Part shown: positions 1 through 7,694 of the stretch, piece after piece | How positions within the stretch are numbered: position 1 is the first letter of the stretch | Layout: each line of letters starts with the position of its first letter | Origin: Phenylobacterium sp. | GTDB lineage: Bacteria; Pseudomonadota; Alphaproteobacteria; Caulobacterales; Caulobacteraceae | Length of the DNA stretch: 64,000 bases | Reading direction: 5' to 3' | NCBI GenBank assembly: GCA_004799545.1 | Contig: SSMU01000005.1 | Coordinates: 186,001-250,000, forward strand | The notes under the pieces: generated by a model | Database searches by the model: none | Told to the model about the DNA's origin: nothing | What the model saw: the letters and a program-made list of their open reading frames with translations, nothing else | Translations under genes and position numbers: made by a program

Positions 1-563
1 TGCAGCCGGTCGGCCCACACCGTCTTCGGCGTGGCGGCCAGCCCCACCTCGCGCACCTCGTCCATCAGGGTGTCGGCCTGCCGGCGCCGGGCCGTCACAT
101 AGGCCGCCTCGAACTCCGGGAACCGCTCCAGCCAGTGGTAGATGGTGGCCGCGCAGGGCATCGCCGGGTCCCGCCCGATGGCCTTCAGGCTCTCGCCGTT
201 CGCCAGCCGCTCACAGATCGCCTCGGCCAGGTCCGGGCAATAGCGGCTGGTGGCCAGCCCGCCCCGGCTCCGCGGCCGGGCCAGCTGCGCCGCCCGAAGC
301 CGCGCCATCCGCGCCCGCCCCCGCACCCGCGCCGCCGTCCGCGCCTGACCCTGCGCCGCCGCCAGCCCCTCGGCGAACGCGGGCTCGCCCTGGGCCCACT
401 TCCACACCGTGGTGCGGTCCGGCATCCCCGGCTCCGCCGAGATCTCCCGCAGGCTCGCCCCCGCCGCCACCCGCGCGCAAACCGCCTGGCCCAGCTCGGC
501 GGAGTACAGACTCTCCCGCCACCCCGCCCCGCACCGCCCCGCCGGATCCGCCGCCAACCCCAT
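1..563 (-). CDS. Terminase small subunit-like double-HTH protein (C-terminus cut by window edge)
   Basis: An open frame runs on the minus strand from the window edge to an ATG at 563; an in-frame GTG at 596 is an alternative start. The protein has two similar helix-turn-helix-like units of about 60 residues. The first contains GASLREISAEPGMPDRTTVW and the second GESLKAIGRDPAMPCAATIY, each followed by a W-x-x-x-x-P-x-F pattern. This is the repeat seen in phage terminase small subunits and in chromosomal HTH proteins resembling them, where it would bind DNA. A protein of the same design lies at 46434-47117. No other phage gene is visible beside it, so a chromosomal DNA-binding role is as likely as a prophage remnant. 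The family assignment is inferred from the repeat pattern. Confidence 0.75.
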   Translation of the reverse strand, partial: MGLAADPAGRCGAGWRESLYSAELGQAVCARVAAGASLREISAEPGMPDRTTVWKWAQGEPAFAEGLAAAQGQARTAARVRGRARMARLRAAQLARPRSRGGLATSRYCPDLAEAICERLANGESLKAIGRDPAMPCAATIYHWLERFPEFEAAYVTARRRQADTLMDEVREVGLAATPKTVWADRL

Positions 564-616
564 CCCCGCCTCCGCTCCGTCCGAGCCAGCGCGCACCCAC
601 GACGCCTCCGCCCCTA

Positions 617-675
617 CCTCCCCCGTTCACGGGGGAGGGGGACCGCTCGCCGAAGAGCGAGCGGTGGAGGGGGCA
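617..675. repeat. Palindromic repeat, family 2
   Basis: A CCTCCCCCGTTCACGGGGGA hairpin is followed by GGGGACCGCTCGC...GAGCGAGCGGTGGAGGGGGC, giving two consecutive stem-loops. A reverse-complement copy is at 46324-46377 and a larger composite relative is at 42161-42327. Confidence 0.7.
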
Positions 676-761
676 AGCCCCAAGCCCAATTTTCAGGAAT
701 GCCCGATCCTACCCGAAAACGCGCGCAGACGCAAGAACAAATAGAGAACTCACGCCCAGTT

Positions 762-884
762 CCTCCCCCGCAGGGGGAGGTGGGCCGAAGGCCCGGAGGG
801 GGTTTCCTCAACGGCCTCCCAACCGAACCTTCTGAGCTGAAACCCCCTCAGTCCCTCCGGGACAGCTCCCCCAGTAGGGGAGCA
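762..884. repeat. Palindromic repeat, family 1 (copy A)
   Basis: Starts with a CCTCCCCCGCAGGGGGAGG hairpin, then TGGGCCGAAGGCCCGGAGGG and GGTTTC, a variable middle of about 30 bases, then AAACCCCCTCAGTC and a terminal GCTCCCCC-type hairpin ending GGGGAGC. Two further copies are visible, at 5066-5172 (inside a coding sequence) and 7091-7212 (opposite orientation). The middle segment differs between copies while the outer hairpins are conserved. Confidence 0.8.
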
Positions 885-951
885 ACTGGCTCCGCCTTCA
901 CAGAACACCGGTCTTGCCCAATGATCCCCCGGGCGAAAGGGAGGGCGAGCC

Positions 952-1248
952 ATGGCCGCGCTGACGACATTCATCCCGCTGCTGATGCGGCCGCCGTTGA
1001 ACTGGGCGCCGGTCCCAGCGGCGGTGGGCGGAGGCCTGATCGGGGGCGCCTTCGGGGGCCTGGTCGGCATCCTCGTCGGCAAATGGGTCAAGCGCACCTG
1101 GCCCGACGCGCCGCCGCAGACCGCCAAGCTGTCCGGCGCGGTGGCCGGCGCCGGCGTCGGCTTCGCCACCGGCTTCATCCTCGGCGGCCCGATCGGCGGC
1201 GCCATCGGCGGCCTGATCGGCGGCGCCATAGGCTGGTTCGGCACCTAG
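952..1248 (+). CDS. Small glycine-zipper membrane protein
   Basis: A 98-residue protein with a good ribosome site (AGGGAGGGCGAGCC) just before ATG 952. It has two glycine-zipper hydrophobic hairpins, around residues 22-45 (GGGLIGGAFGGLVG) and 62-97 (GGPIGGAIGGLIGGAIG), separated by a short polar segment with a KRTWPDAPP stretch. Such proteins insert into or associate with membranes; no specific role can be assigned. There is no clear cleavable signal peptide. It stands alone between two repeat blocks, which makes it a candidate single-gene unit. Glycine periodicity on the correct strand and the ribosome site support it being real. Confidence 0.6.
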   Translation: MAALTTFIPLLMRPPLNWAPVPAAVGGGLIGGAFGGLVGILVGKWVKRTWPDAPPQTAKLSGAVAGAGVGFATGFILGGPIGGAIGGLIGGAIGWFGT

Positions 1249-1255
1249 CACCGCG

Positions 1256-1320
1256 CCCTTTCCCTCCCCTTCATGGGGAGGGTGGCCGGGGCGAAGCCCC
1301 GCCGGGTGGGGAAGTCACGA
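1256..1320. repeat. Palindromic repeat, family 3-like
   Basis: A CCTCCCCTTCATGGGGAGG hairpin (about 1263-1281) is followed by GGCCGGGGCGAAGCCCCGCC. It lies between the convergent genes ending at 1248 and 1357 and could also terminate transcription. Its outer arm resembles the arms of the repeat at 53107-53244. Confidence 0.55.
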
Positions 1321-1356
1321 CCGGGCTCCGAGCGAGCCGGCTATCGAACCTCCCCC

Positions 1357-2076
1357 TCAATGCAGCGTCTCGCCCGACGCCGTCTTGCGGACCACCGCCT
1401 TGTTCTGAACCGCCCACGCCGCGAGCGCCTCCTTGACGCAACCCCAGAGCAGGCCATGGCCGCGCGGGATGCGACGAACGCCGAACCGCCCGCGCGCCAT
1501 GTCGCGCGCCAGCCGCCACTTCGCCGCCGGGTGGCCCAAGGCGACCGCGCGTTCGAGCAGGGCTCGCCCCTCGTCGCGCGCCTCACGGCTCGCGGGGCGC
1601 TTCAGCCGCAGGCTTGCGAGCTGGTAGATCGCCGGCGCCCAGTCCGCGGCGGCGCCCCTCCGGAATACCTTTTCGGCCGCCTCTGTGTCGCCTTCCCACA
1701 CCAGAATGGTTCCGTAGGACAGCAGGGCGCGCAGCGACCCGTGCTCGTAGGCCCGCTTCAACCAGGCCTCCGCGTGGCCGCTGTCGGCGGCGGTCTCCCG
1801 CTCCCAGAAGTATCGCTCGCCCACGCAGACCATGGCCACGACCGACCCCGCCTCTGCGAGGCTCAGCAGCGCCTTGAACGCCGCCGGCCGGTCGGTGGCG
1901 CGCAATTCTAAAGCGGAGCGGAGGCCATCCGGCTCGGCGTCCCAATCGGTGTGGCTGTCCGCCTGGGCATAGTCCCAACCGCTATATTGACGGTGCAGGT
2001 CGGCCTTTGTCGGCCCCCCCGCCCACCGTTCAAGCCTGCCGGCCAGGTTCCGCAACAGCCCCCGCGGTCCAAGCAT
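1357..2076 (-). CDS. Sel1-like/TPR repeat protein
   Basis: A 239-residue protein, mostly alpha-solenoid. Residues about 65-200 contain Sel1-like units: AEAGSVVAMVCVGERYFW, HAEAWLKRAYEHGSLRALLS, and RALLERAVALGHPAAKWRLA. There is no signal peptide or transmembrane segment, so it is probably cytoplasmic. Sel1 proteins usually act as protein-protein adaptors; the partner is unknown. The C-terminal 40 residues are basic and Trp-containing, outside the repeats. It is transcribed in the same direction as the ATPase/TOPRIM pair upstream but separated by about 165 bases and with far higher GC, so a shared operon is unlikely. Confidence 0.7.
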   Translation of the reverse strand: MLGPRGLLRNLAGRLERWAGGPTKADLHRQYSGWDYAQADSHTDWDAEPDGLRSALELRATDRPAAFKALLSLAEAGSVVAMVCVGERYFWERETAADSGHAEAWLKRAYEHGSLRALLSYGTILVWEGDTEAAEKVFRRGAAADWAPAIYQLASLRLKRPASREARDEGRALLERAVALGHPAAKWRLARDMARGRFGVRRIPRGHGLLWGCVKEALAAWAVQNKAVVRKTASGETLH

Positions 2077-2240
2077 CCCCTCGCCCCCGGCGGAACACGC
2101 CGCCCAATGTATGGCAGACCTGGGCTTGGACGTCAGAACTTGCGCTCCTGATCACCTAGCCCAGGCGCAAGCGTTTACGACGCGATTGGCGAGATTGAGC
2201 TACGCGGTTGGACGTTTCGAAGAAGCGCTTTTCGAGCGGC

Positions 2241-2846
2241 TCAGCGAAAACACGTGTCAATCAATTCATAGTCGAGGCCACTCAGCGCTCGGACAAATTT
2301 CCTAAAGGAACGACTGTTATTGTAAAGTTTATAAAGGTTGAGTTTTTGCGTCAGCTTTAGCTGATCGGTCATCGGTTTATAGTGTTTAGACATCGCCTCG
2401 TTTAATTTTCCTTTGGCGTCGCGAATCGACGAAGGATCACCGCAATCAAAATTTTCTCGCCATTCATAGTCGGGTGCCAACGCTCTCAGCGTCTCCATCT
2501 CATGTAAGAACCAACATTCATATTCTCGAACGCAGAAACAGACGCTCACGTCGACTTCGGGGCGATTGGGCATTTCTCTTATGCGGCGTAAAAACTCCAC
2601 CTGCATCTCAGCCGCACATCCATCGTCAAGGTCGACAACAATAAATATTTGCTCGATGTCGCCCCTGGACGCCGCAAGTTCAACAAATCTCTCCAACTGA
2701 CCTGGCCGCGATAATTTATGAATACCGCCGGACTCAATAGGATGAGGGGCAAAAACCGCCATACCCATGATCTGGGCCGTCTTGGTGATCAGGCATGGCA
2801 CTGCCTGTGCATCACCCCCGCCTTCTAATATGACGGCTATCTTCAA
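2241..2846 (-). CDS. TOPRIM-fold protein, DUF4276-like, partner of the adjacent ATPase
   Basis: A 201-residue protein read from a TTG start that overlaps the stop of the upstream ATPase gene by four bases (TTGA), so translation is probably coupled. The TOPRIM signature is visible: Glu8 in ILEGGGD after the first strand, and an acidic D72-L-D74-D75 pair after the strand IEQIFIVV. Residues 107-118 (REYECWFLHEME) and 180-188 (SFRKFVRAL) match the E-x-W and C-terminal patterns I associate with DUF4276/RloB-type proteins. TOPRIM domains bind Mg2+ and are found in OLD-family nucleases and in the effector of PARIS-type defence systems. Nuclease activity is inferred. Codon use is AT-richer than the flanks (TTA, ATA, AAA are common), a sign of recent transfer. 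Confidence 0.75.
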   Translation of the reverse strand: MKIAVILEGGGDAQAVPCLITKTAQIMGMAVFAPHPIESGGIHKLSRPGQLERFVELAASRGDIEQIFIVVDLDDGCAAEMQVEFLRRIREMPNRPEVDVSVCFCVREYECWFLHEMETLRALAPDYEWRENFDCGDPSSIRDAKGKLNEAMSKHYKPMTDQLKLTQKLNLYKLYNNSRSFRKFVRALSGLDYELIDTCFR

Positions 2847-4033
2847 TTTTCAGAAAAGCCTTCGTTGACGAATAGCTCCCCGGCCGTAAAGAGTTGCTTC
2901 TTTATGATCCCGAGTTGCCGGGCTGTAATAGGTCCACACTTCGTGATTCCGTCGTGTTGCTTCGTCCAAATTATCGATTCTGGATCGAATAAATCCAGTA
3001 AAGATGGGCTATGAGTTGTAATAAATACCTGTCTATATGGGTCCCCGATATCGGTCACGAATTCCTTGGCCGCGTCCGCCAGAATCGGAAGCACACCCGG
3101 GTGAATCATCTGCTCAGGTTCTTCAAGAGCGATAATTCCTGGCGCGTTTGGCTGATAAAACGCAGCAAGCAATCCGAGAACTCTCAACGTCCCATCGGAT
3201 ACTTGAGACATGTTGAATATATGCGCCTCCCCGGAGCTCTCTTTTACTTGGATGACGGGGACGTAGTAGCCGCCGGCCGACCGGGTCGTAACATCGGCCA
3301 AATTGGGCATGATTAGGCGAAGAGACTCAATCAGCGAGTCCTTGCTTCGTTTGTGGGAGCCTATGAGCCGCAGAATGCTGGGCAAATTCGAGCCGTCTGC
3401 TAACAGCCGATCTTCGCGCGAAACGACTCGCGGCTCTCGAAGAGTATTCGGGTATATGGAATAGGATATGAAAGATCTTAAATCTTCAACTAGAGGACGG
3501 AGAGCAAGATTCAGAATCGAAAAATGAGGTCCAGCTAGCGACGTTGAAAACAATTCCGTTGGACCAAGTAGAAAATCTGTGCCGTGGTGACCGATATTGT
3601 CGGGGTTGGTCGACATTTCGACCTTGCCGTCGGCGGTCCTCTTGAAGGTCGTTGTGCGAGGCTCGGCGTCGTCATCGCGCGCGAACCTATCCGGCCCCGT
3701 GAATTCACCTTCCTCTTCGGCAACTCGGTAGGTCCCCCTTCCCGAGGAGAGCACAAATTTATACCGACCCCGTCCTTCGTCATTCAGAACGTGAAGTTCA
3801 ATTGTAATATAGTATGGCTTCGTCTTAGACCATTGACGAATACTCTCAATCCCATGACGCTTCACGATGGCGGTGTCTAAGTCTTCGCTTATGCAATCAT
3901 GTACGAAATAAAGCGCATCTACGACATTGCTTTTGCCGTTCGCGTTACGACCAACCAATAGATTGACGGGGTTAAGGTCGAGGTGGGCTTCTGCCACGCT
4001 CTTGAAGCGCGAGATGTATGCATGAGTGATCAA
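2843..4033 (-). CDS. AAA/ABC-type ATPase (OLD/RecF-like) of a two-gene defence-type operon
   Basis: A 396-residue ATPase. Walker A is GRNANGKS at residues 28-35, a signature-like region SQVSDGTLRVLGLLA lies at about 276-290, Walker B is IIALEEPE at about 300-307, and the H-loop is THSPSLLD at 340-347. This is the split-ABC layout of OLD, RecF and COG4637-type ATPases. The start is a TTG at 4033 with a good ribosome site (GGGGAAG); an in-frame stop lies just upstream and no ATG is available. It overlaps the TOPRIM gene by four bases. The protein lacks a TOPRIM domain of its own, so the pair resembles an OLD nuclease split into two genes. GC content is clearly lower than in neighbouring genes. 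The defence role is inferred from architecture. Confidence 0.85.
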   Translation of the reverse strand: MITHAYISRFKSVAEAHLDLNPVNLLVGRNANGKSNVVDALYFVHDCISEDLDTAIVKRHGIESIRQWSKTKPYYITIELHVLNDEGRGRYKFVLSSGRGTYRVAEEEGEFTGPDRFARDDDAEPRTTTFKRTADGKVEMSTNPDNIGHHGTDFLLGPTELFSTSLAGPHFSILNLALRPLVEDLRSFISYSIYPNTLREPRVVSREDRLLADGSNLPSILRLIGSHKRSKDSLIESLRLIMPNLADVTTRSAGGYYVPVIQVKESSGEAHIFNMSQVSDGTLRVLGLLAAFYQPNAPGIIALEEPEQMIHPGVLPILADAAKEFVTDIGDPYRQVFITTHSPSLLDLFDPESIIWTKQHDGITKCGPITARQLGIIKKQLFTAGELFVNEGFSEN

Positions 4034-4177
4034 TCGCGCTTCCCCAAGTTAAGCATTGTCGCCGTCGTGTCGGCGCACAAGCGGGCTGTTCATTCTACCG
4101 ACTACGCGAGGATTGGGTAGATCGCTTCCCCAAAGTTCCCCTTCCGTTCACCGCCCCGCTGACCTAACTTCAGCGCC

Positions 4178-7102
4178 GTGACTCTCCCCCCCACCCCAAC
4201 CTCCCTGGCCCCCGCCCTCGTCGTCCTCCCCGGCCCCCGCGCGGCGGTCGCCGACGCCAACTCCGCGCAGCCCCTCCGCGCCCCCGACGCCCGCGACCTC
4301 TTCGACTCCGCCCCCGTCCTCGTCGCGCACGCGGGCATGACCGCCCGCCGGCTCGGCCTACACGTCCCGCCCCGCTCCCCCCGCATCTTCGACGCCCTGG
4401 AGCTCTACGCCTTCGCCCGGCCCGCCCGCTTCACCGCCCCCTCCGCCGCGGGCCTGGCCCAGGCCCTGGGCCTCGCCGAGCCCAAGGGCGCCGAGGCCCA
4501 GGCCACAGCGCTGCGCCAGGTCTGCGCCCTCCTCCTCTCCGAGCTGGCCGCCACGCCGGAGCCCTCCCGCGAGGAGGCCCTGGCCATCGCCGAGACCCTG
4601 TCGCGCGGCGGCTGGGCCTGGGGGACCGCCGTGATCGCCGCCCTGCGCTCGGCGCCGGTGGGCAACGCCTTCCGCACCTCCGGCCTCGACGTCTGGATGC
4701 GGCTCTCCGAATGGGAGGCCGAGGCGCCGGCCGGGGAGCCGGGCTCCAAGCCGATCGCGCCGGAGGCCGCGGCCGCGCGGCTGGCCGAGCTGCTGGCCCG
4801 CGCCGGCCTCGACGAGGCGCGGCCCAGCCAGTCCGACTACGCCGCCGAGACGGCGCACAGCTTCCAGCCGCGCGAGCGGGAGGGGGAACCGCGATTCACT
4901 CTTGCTGAAGCAGGAACAGGCGTCGGCAAGACCCTGGGCTACCTGGCGCCGGCCTCCCTCTGGGCCGAGGCCAACGGCGGGGCGGTGTGGGTCTCGACCT
5001 ATACCCGCGCCCTGCAGCGGCAGATCGAGCGGGAGAGCCGGATGCTGTATCCGGCCGTGGAAGATCCTCCCCTCAGGGGGAGGTGGCCCGGAGGGCCGGA
5101 GGGGGTTTCAGCCGCCGACTCGGGGCTTCAACCCCCTCAGTCGCTTCGCGACAGCTCCCCCTCGGGGGGAGCATCTAAGGCCTCCCGCCGCCAGCGCGTG
5201 GTGGTCCGCAAGGGGCGCGAGAACTACCTCTGCCTGCTGAACTTCCAGGAGCAGGCGAACGCCGCCCAGCTCGGCGCCGGCGACCTGGTGGGCATGGGGC
5301 TGGCCGCCCGCTGGGCGCGCACCACCCGCGACGGCGACATGACCGGCGGCGACTTCCCGGCCTGGCTGCCCAGCCTGTTTTCCATCGGCCCGGCCGCCCA
5401 GGCGAGCCCCGCCAACCTGGTCGACCGGCGGGGCGAATGCATCCACGCCGGCTGTTCCCACTACCGCACCTGTTTCGTGGAGAAGGCGATCCGCGGCTCG
5501 CGGCGGGCCGACATCGTCATCGCCAACCACGCCCTCGTCATGACCCAGGCGGCGTTCGACGGGGCCCGCGCGGCGCGTGGCTCCAAGGCGGACGGCGAGA
5601 CCAGCCTCCTCAAGCGCATCGTGTTCGACGAGGGCCACCACCTGTTCGACGCGGCCGACAGCGCCTTCTCGGCGGCGCTCTCCGGGGCGGAGGCGGCGGA
5701 GATGCGCCGCTGGATCCGCGGGCCGGAAGGCCGTGGGCGACGGGGTCGTGGCCTGGAAGCCCGGCTGATGGAGGTGCTGGGCGACGCCGAGGAGGCGCAG
5801 GGCGCCCTGATCGCCGCCACCCGCGCCGCCGCCGCCCTCCCCGGCGAAGGCTGGAGCGGGCGGATCGCGCCGATGGGCGGCGAGGTGAACCCGATGGGCC
5901 CGATCGAGGGCTTCCTGGTGGCGGTGCTGGAGCAACTGCGGGCCCGCGCGGCGCCCAGCGAAGTGGGCATGGAATGTTCGGCCCGGCCGGCGCTGGACCT
6001 GGTGCGGGAGACCGCGCGGACCGCGGCCCAGGCCCTGGCCGGGGTCGAGGCGCCGCTGCTGGCCCTGGCGCGCCAGCTGGAGGACCTGCTGGACCAGGAA
6101 GCGGCGACGCTCGGCGCGAGCGAGCGGGCCAGAATCGAAGGCGCCCTGCGCGGCCTCGACCGGCGGGCGCGGATGACCCTGCCGGCCTGGCGCTCGATGC
6201 TTCGGGCCATCGACGAGGACGCCGAGGACGACCCCGACTTCGTCGACTGGTTCGACGCCACCTTCCTCTATGGCCGGGTGGTGGACGCGGCCTGCCGCCG
6301 CCACTGGGTCGACCCCACCGAGCCCCTGACCAACGCGGTGATCGCCCCGGCGCACGGCGTGCTCGTCACCTCGGCCACCCTCACCGACCCGACCCTGGAC
6401 GACCCCTTCGCCCTGGCCGAGATGCGCACCGGGGCGGCGCGGCTGCCGGAGCGGCCGAAGACCCTGAAGCTCCCCTCGCCCTTCGACTACGCCTCCCAGG
6501 CCCGGGCCTTCGTGGTCACCGATGTGGGCCGCGAGGATCCGCGCCAGGTGGCCGCCGCCATGCGCGAGCTGTTCCTGGCGGCGGGCGGCGGGGGCCTGGG
6601 CCTGTTCACCGCCATCCGCCGGCTGAAGGCGGTGCACGAGAAGATCGCCGCGCCGCTGGCCGACCGCGGCCTCGCCCTCTACGCCCAGCACGTCGATCCG
6701 CTGGAGGTGGGCGCGCTCGTCGACATCTTCCGCGCCGAGGAGGACGCCTGCCTGCTGGGCACCGACGCGGTGCGCGACGGGGTGGACGTGCCGGGCCGCT
6801 CGCTGCGCCTGCTGGTCTTCGACCGCATCCCCTGGCCGCGGCCGGACATCCTGCACAAGGCGCGTCGGGCGAGGTTCGGCGGCAAGGGCTACGACGACGC
6901 CGTGGCCCGCGCGAGGATCGCCCAGGCCTTCGGCCGCCTGATCCGCCGGGCCGACGACAAGGGCTGCTTCGTCATGCTCGACGCCGCCGCCCCGACCCGC
7001 CTCTTCTCCTCCCTCCCCGAAGCCATCGACCTCCAGCGCGTCAGCCTCGTCGAGGCGATCGAGGGGGTCGCGGAATTCCTCGGCCAAGTTGCTCCCCCCT
7101 AG
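4178..7102 (+). CDS. DinG/XPD-family ATP-dependent DNA helicase with an in-frame repeat insertion
   Basis: A 974-residue superfamily 2 helicase starting at a GTG. Walker A is AGTGVGKT at about residues 244-251. Four cysteines that could hold an iron-sulphur cluster are Cys352, Cys421, Cys426 and Cys432. The Walker B box is DEGH at about 484-487, and motif VI is QAFGRLIRRADDKG near the C-terminus. These features define the DinG/YoaA/XPD group, which unwinds DNA 5' to 3' and helps resolve R-loops or damaged DNA. The N-terminal 235 residues precede the helicase core and look like a family-specific extension. Residues about 295-336 are encoded by a palindromic repeat (5066-5172) placed between the motif Ia region and the first cluster cysteine; the frame stays open. 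It stands as a single gene, convergent with the SRPBCC gene. Confidence 0.9.
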   Translation: MTLPPTPTSLAPALVVLPGPRAAVADANSAQPLRAPDARDLFDSAPVLVAHAGMTARRLGLHVPPRSPRIFDALELYAFARPARFTAPSAAGLAQALGLAEPKGAEAQATALRQVCALLLSELAATPEPSREEALAIAETLSRGGWAWGTAVIAALRSAPVGNAFRTSGLDVWMRLSEWEAEAPAGEPGSKPIAPEAAAARLAELLARAGLDEARPSQSDYAAETAHSFQPREREGEPRFTLAEAGTGVGKTLGYLAPASLWAEANGGAVWVSTYTRALQRQIERESRMLYPAVEDPPLRGRWPGGPEGVSAADSGLQPPQSLRDSSPSGGASKASRRQRVVVRKGRENYLCLLNFQEQANAAQLGAGDLVGMGLAARWARTTRDGDMTGGDFPAWLPSLFSIGPAAQASPANLVDRRGECIHAGCSHYRTCFVEKAIRGSRRADIVIANHALVMTQAAFDGARAARGSKADGETSLLKRIVFDEGHHLFDAADSAFSAALSGAEAAEMRRWIRGPEGRGRRGRGLEARLMEVLGDAEEAQGALIAATRAAAALPGEGWSGRIAPMGGEVNPMGPIEGFLVAVLEQLRARAAPSEVGMECSARPALDLVRETARTAAQALAGVEAPLLALARQLEDLLDQEAATLGASERARIEGALRGLDRRARMTLPAWRSMLRAIDEDAEDDPDFVDWFDATFLYGRVVDAACRRHWVDPTEPLTNAVIAPAHGVLVTSATLTDPTLDDPFALAEMRTGAARLPERPKTLKLPSPFDYASQARAFVVTDVGREDPRQVAAAMRELFLAAGGGGLGLFTAIRRLKAVHEKIAAPLADRGLALYAQHVDPLEVGALVDIFRAEEDACLLGTDAVRDGVDVPGRSLRLLVFDRIPWPRPDILHKARRARFGGKGYDDAVARARIAQAFGRLIRRADDKGCFVMLDAAAPTRLFSSLPEAIDLQRVSLVEAIEGVAEFLGQVAPP
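5066..5172. repeat. Palindromic repeat, family 1 (copy B) inside the helicase gene
   Basis: The element has the same layout as the intergenic copies at 762-884 and 7091-7212: a CCTCCCCTCAGGGGGAGG hairpin, TGGCCCGGAGGGCCGGAGGG, a variable middle, CCCCCTCAGTCGCTTCGCGA and a terminal GCTCCCCCTC-GGGGGGAGC hairpin. It is read through in frame within the DinG-like gene and adds about 40 residues rich in Pro, Gly, Ser and Arg. Confidence 0.85.
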
Positions 7103-7212
7103 GGGGAGCTGTCGCGGAGCGACTGAGGGGGTTTCCACTCAGAACGCCCAGCTGCGAGTCCGCTGAGGAAACCCCCTCCGGCCCTCTGGGCCACCTCCCC
7201 CTGCGGGGGAGG
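7091..7212. repeat. Palindromic repeat, family 1 (copy C, inverted)
   Basis: It begins with GCTCCCCCCTAGGGGGAGC and TGTCGCGGAGCGACTGAGGG and ends with a CCTCCCCCTGCGGGGGAGG hairpin, that is, copies A and B in reverse. It fills the gap between the convergent helicase (ending 7102) and SRPBCC (ending 7221) genes, and its first bases overlap the helicase 3' end. It could also act as a bidirectional terminator. Confidence 0.8.
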
Positions 7213-7220
7213 AACGGGCT

Positions 7221-7664
7221 CTACCCCCACCCCGCCGCCTTGCGCCCCGCCAGCGCCGGCTCCAGGCCGGCCAGGATCTTGGTCCAACCGTCCTGGCTGC
7301 CCTCCGCCCATTGGTCGGGGACATCGCGCTGGGTGAGGGTCAGCTCGCAGCCGCGTCCCGCCGGCCTGATCTCGACCTCGACCCGCGTCATGCCGGGATC
7401 GAACTGCGGCACGCCGAAGGTGAACACCAGCCGCCTCGGCCGGTCGATCTCCAGGTATTCGCCGACGTGCTTGACGTCGCCCATGTCGGGCCGCCGCTCG
7501 GTCAGGTCGAAGCGGCCGCCGACCTTGCCGTCGATCTCACAGATGATCATCTGTCCCGCCGGCGTCGCGAACAGGAAGCGCGGGGCGACCTTCGGATCGA
7601 GCCAGGCGTCGAACACCCGCTCGGGGCTCGCGGAATAGCGGTGGGTCACGGAGACCTCAGCCAT
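7221..7664 (-). CDS. SRPBCC/AHSA1-like START-fold protein
   Basis: A 147-residue protein with the Activator-of-Hsp90-ATPase-1-like pattern: an N-terminal strand then RYSASPERVFDAWLDPKV, a middle GGRFDLTERRPDMG segment with the HVGEYLEIDRPRRLVFTF motif, and a C-terminal helix beginning GWTKILAGLEPAL. This fold binds hydrophobic ligands in a central cavity. In bacteria such genes are often linked to small ArsR-type regulators, but none is present here. The length is normal for the family. It is transcribed away from the Coq4-like gene group with a 30-base gap behind that gene's stop, so it could be the last gene of that operon. Confidence 0.8.
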   Translation of the reverse strand: MAEVSVTHRYSASPERVFDAWLDPKVAPRFLFATPAGQMIICEIDGKVGGRFDLTERRPDMGDVKHVGEYLEIDRPRRLVFTFGVPQFDPGMTRVEVEIRPAGRGCELTLTQRDVPDQWAEGSQDGWTKILAGLEPALAGRKAAGWG

Positions 7665-7694
7665 GGCCGTCTTGCTCCTTGAGGATCCGGGCGT

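Larger units (their letters stand above)
564..951. other. Non-coding stretch made mainly of palindromic repeats
   Basis: This roughly 390-base stretch separates the HTH gene from the glycine-zipper gene. It holds two GC-rich palindromic repeat elements (617-675 and 762-884, listed separately) joined by short spacers. The long frames across it change reading content with no family resemblance, and I see no convincing gene. Confidence 0.6.

Noticed and set aside
1-563. Prophage
   Set aside because: Apart from two terminase-like HTH genes, no portal, capsid, tail, integrase or lysis gene is visible anywhere in the window.
617-884. CRISPR array
   Set aside because: Repeats are long self-palindromic units, few in number, without equal spacers, and no cas gene is present.
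135-1436. Long plus-strand frame of 433 codons rich in Arg and Pro
   Set aside because: It runs antisense to the HTH gene, through repeats and over the glycine-zipper gene in another frame, has no family pattern, and is a by-product of high GC.
2843-4033. Assignment of the ATPase/TOPRIM pair as PARIS or Gabija
   Set aside because: PARIS uses a DUF4435 effector and Gabija a UvrD-like helicase partner with a fused ATPase-TOPRIM protein; here the TOPRIM protein looks DUF4276-like and no helicase is adjacent.
5108-7138. 676-codon minus-strand frame opposite the helicase
   Set aside because: The opposite strand carries all DinG motifs; the minus frame is Gly/Arg/Gln-rich low-complexity and starts in repeat DNA.
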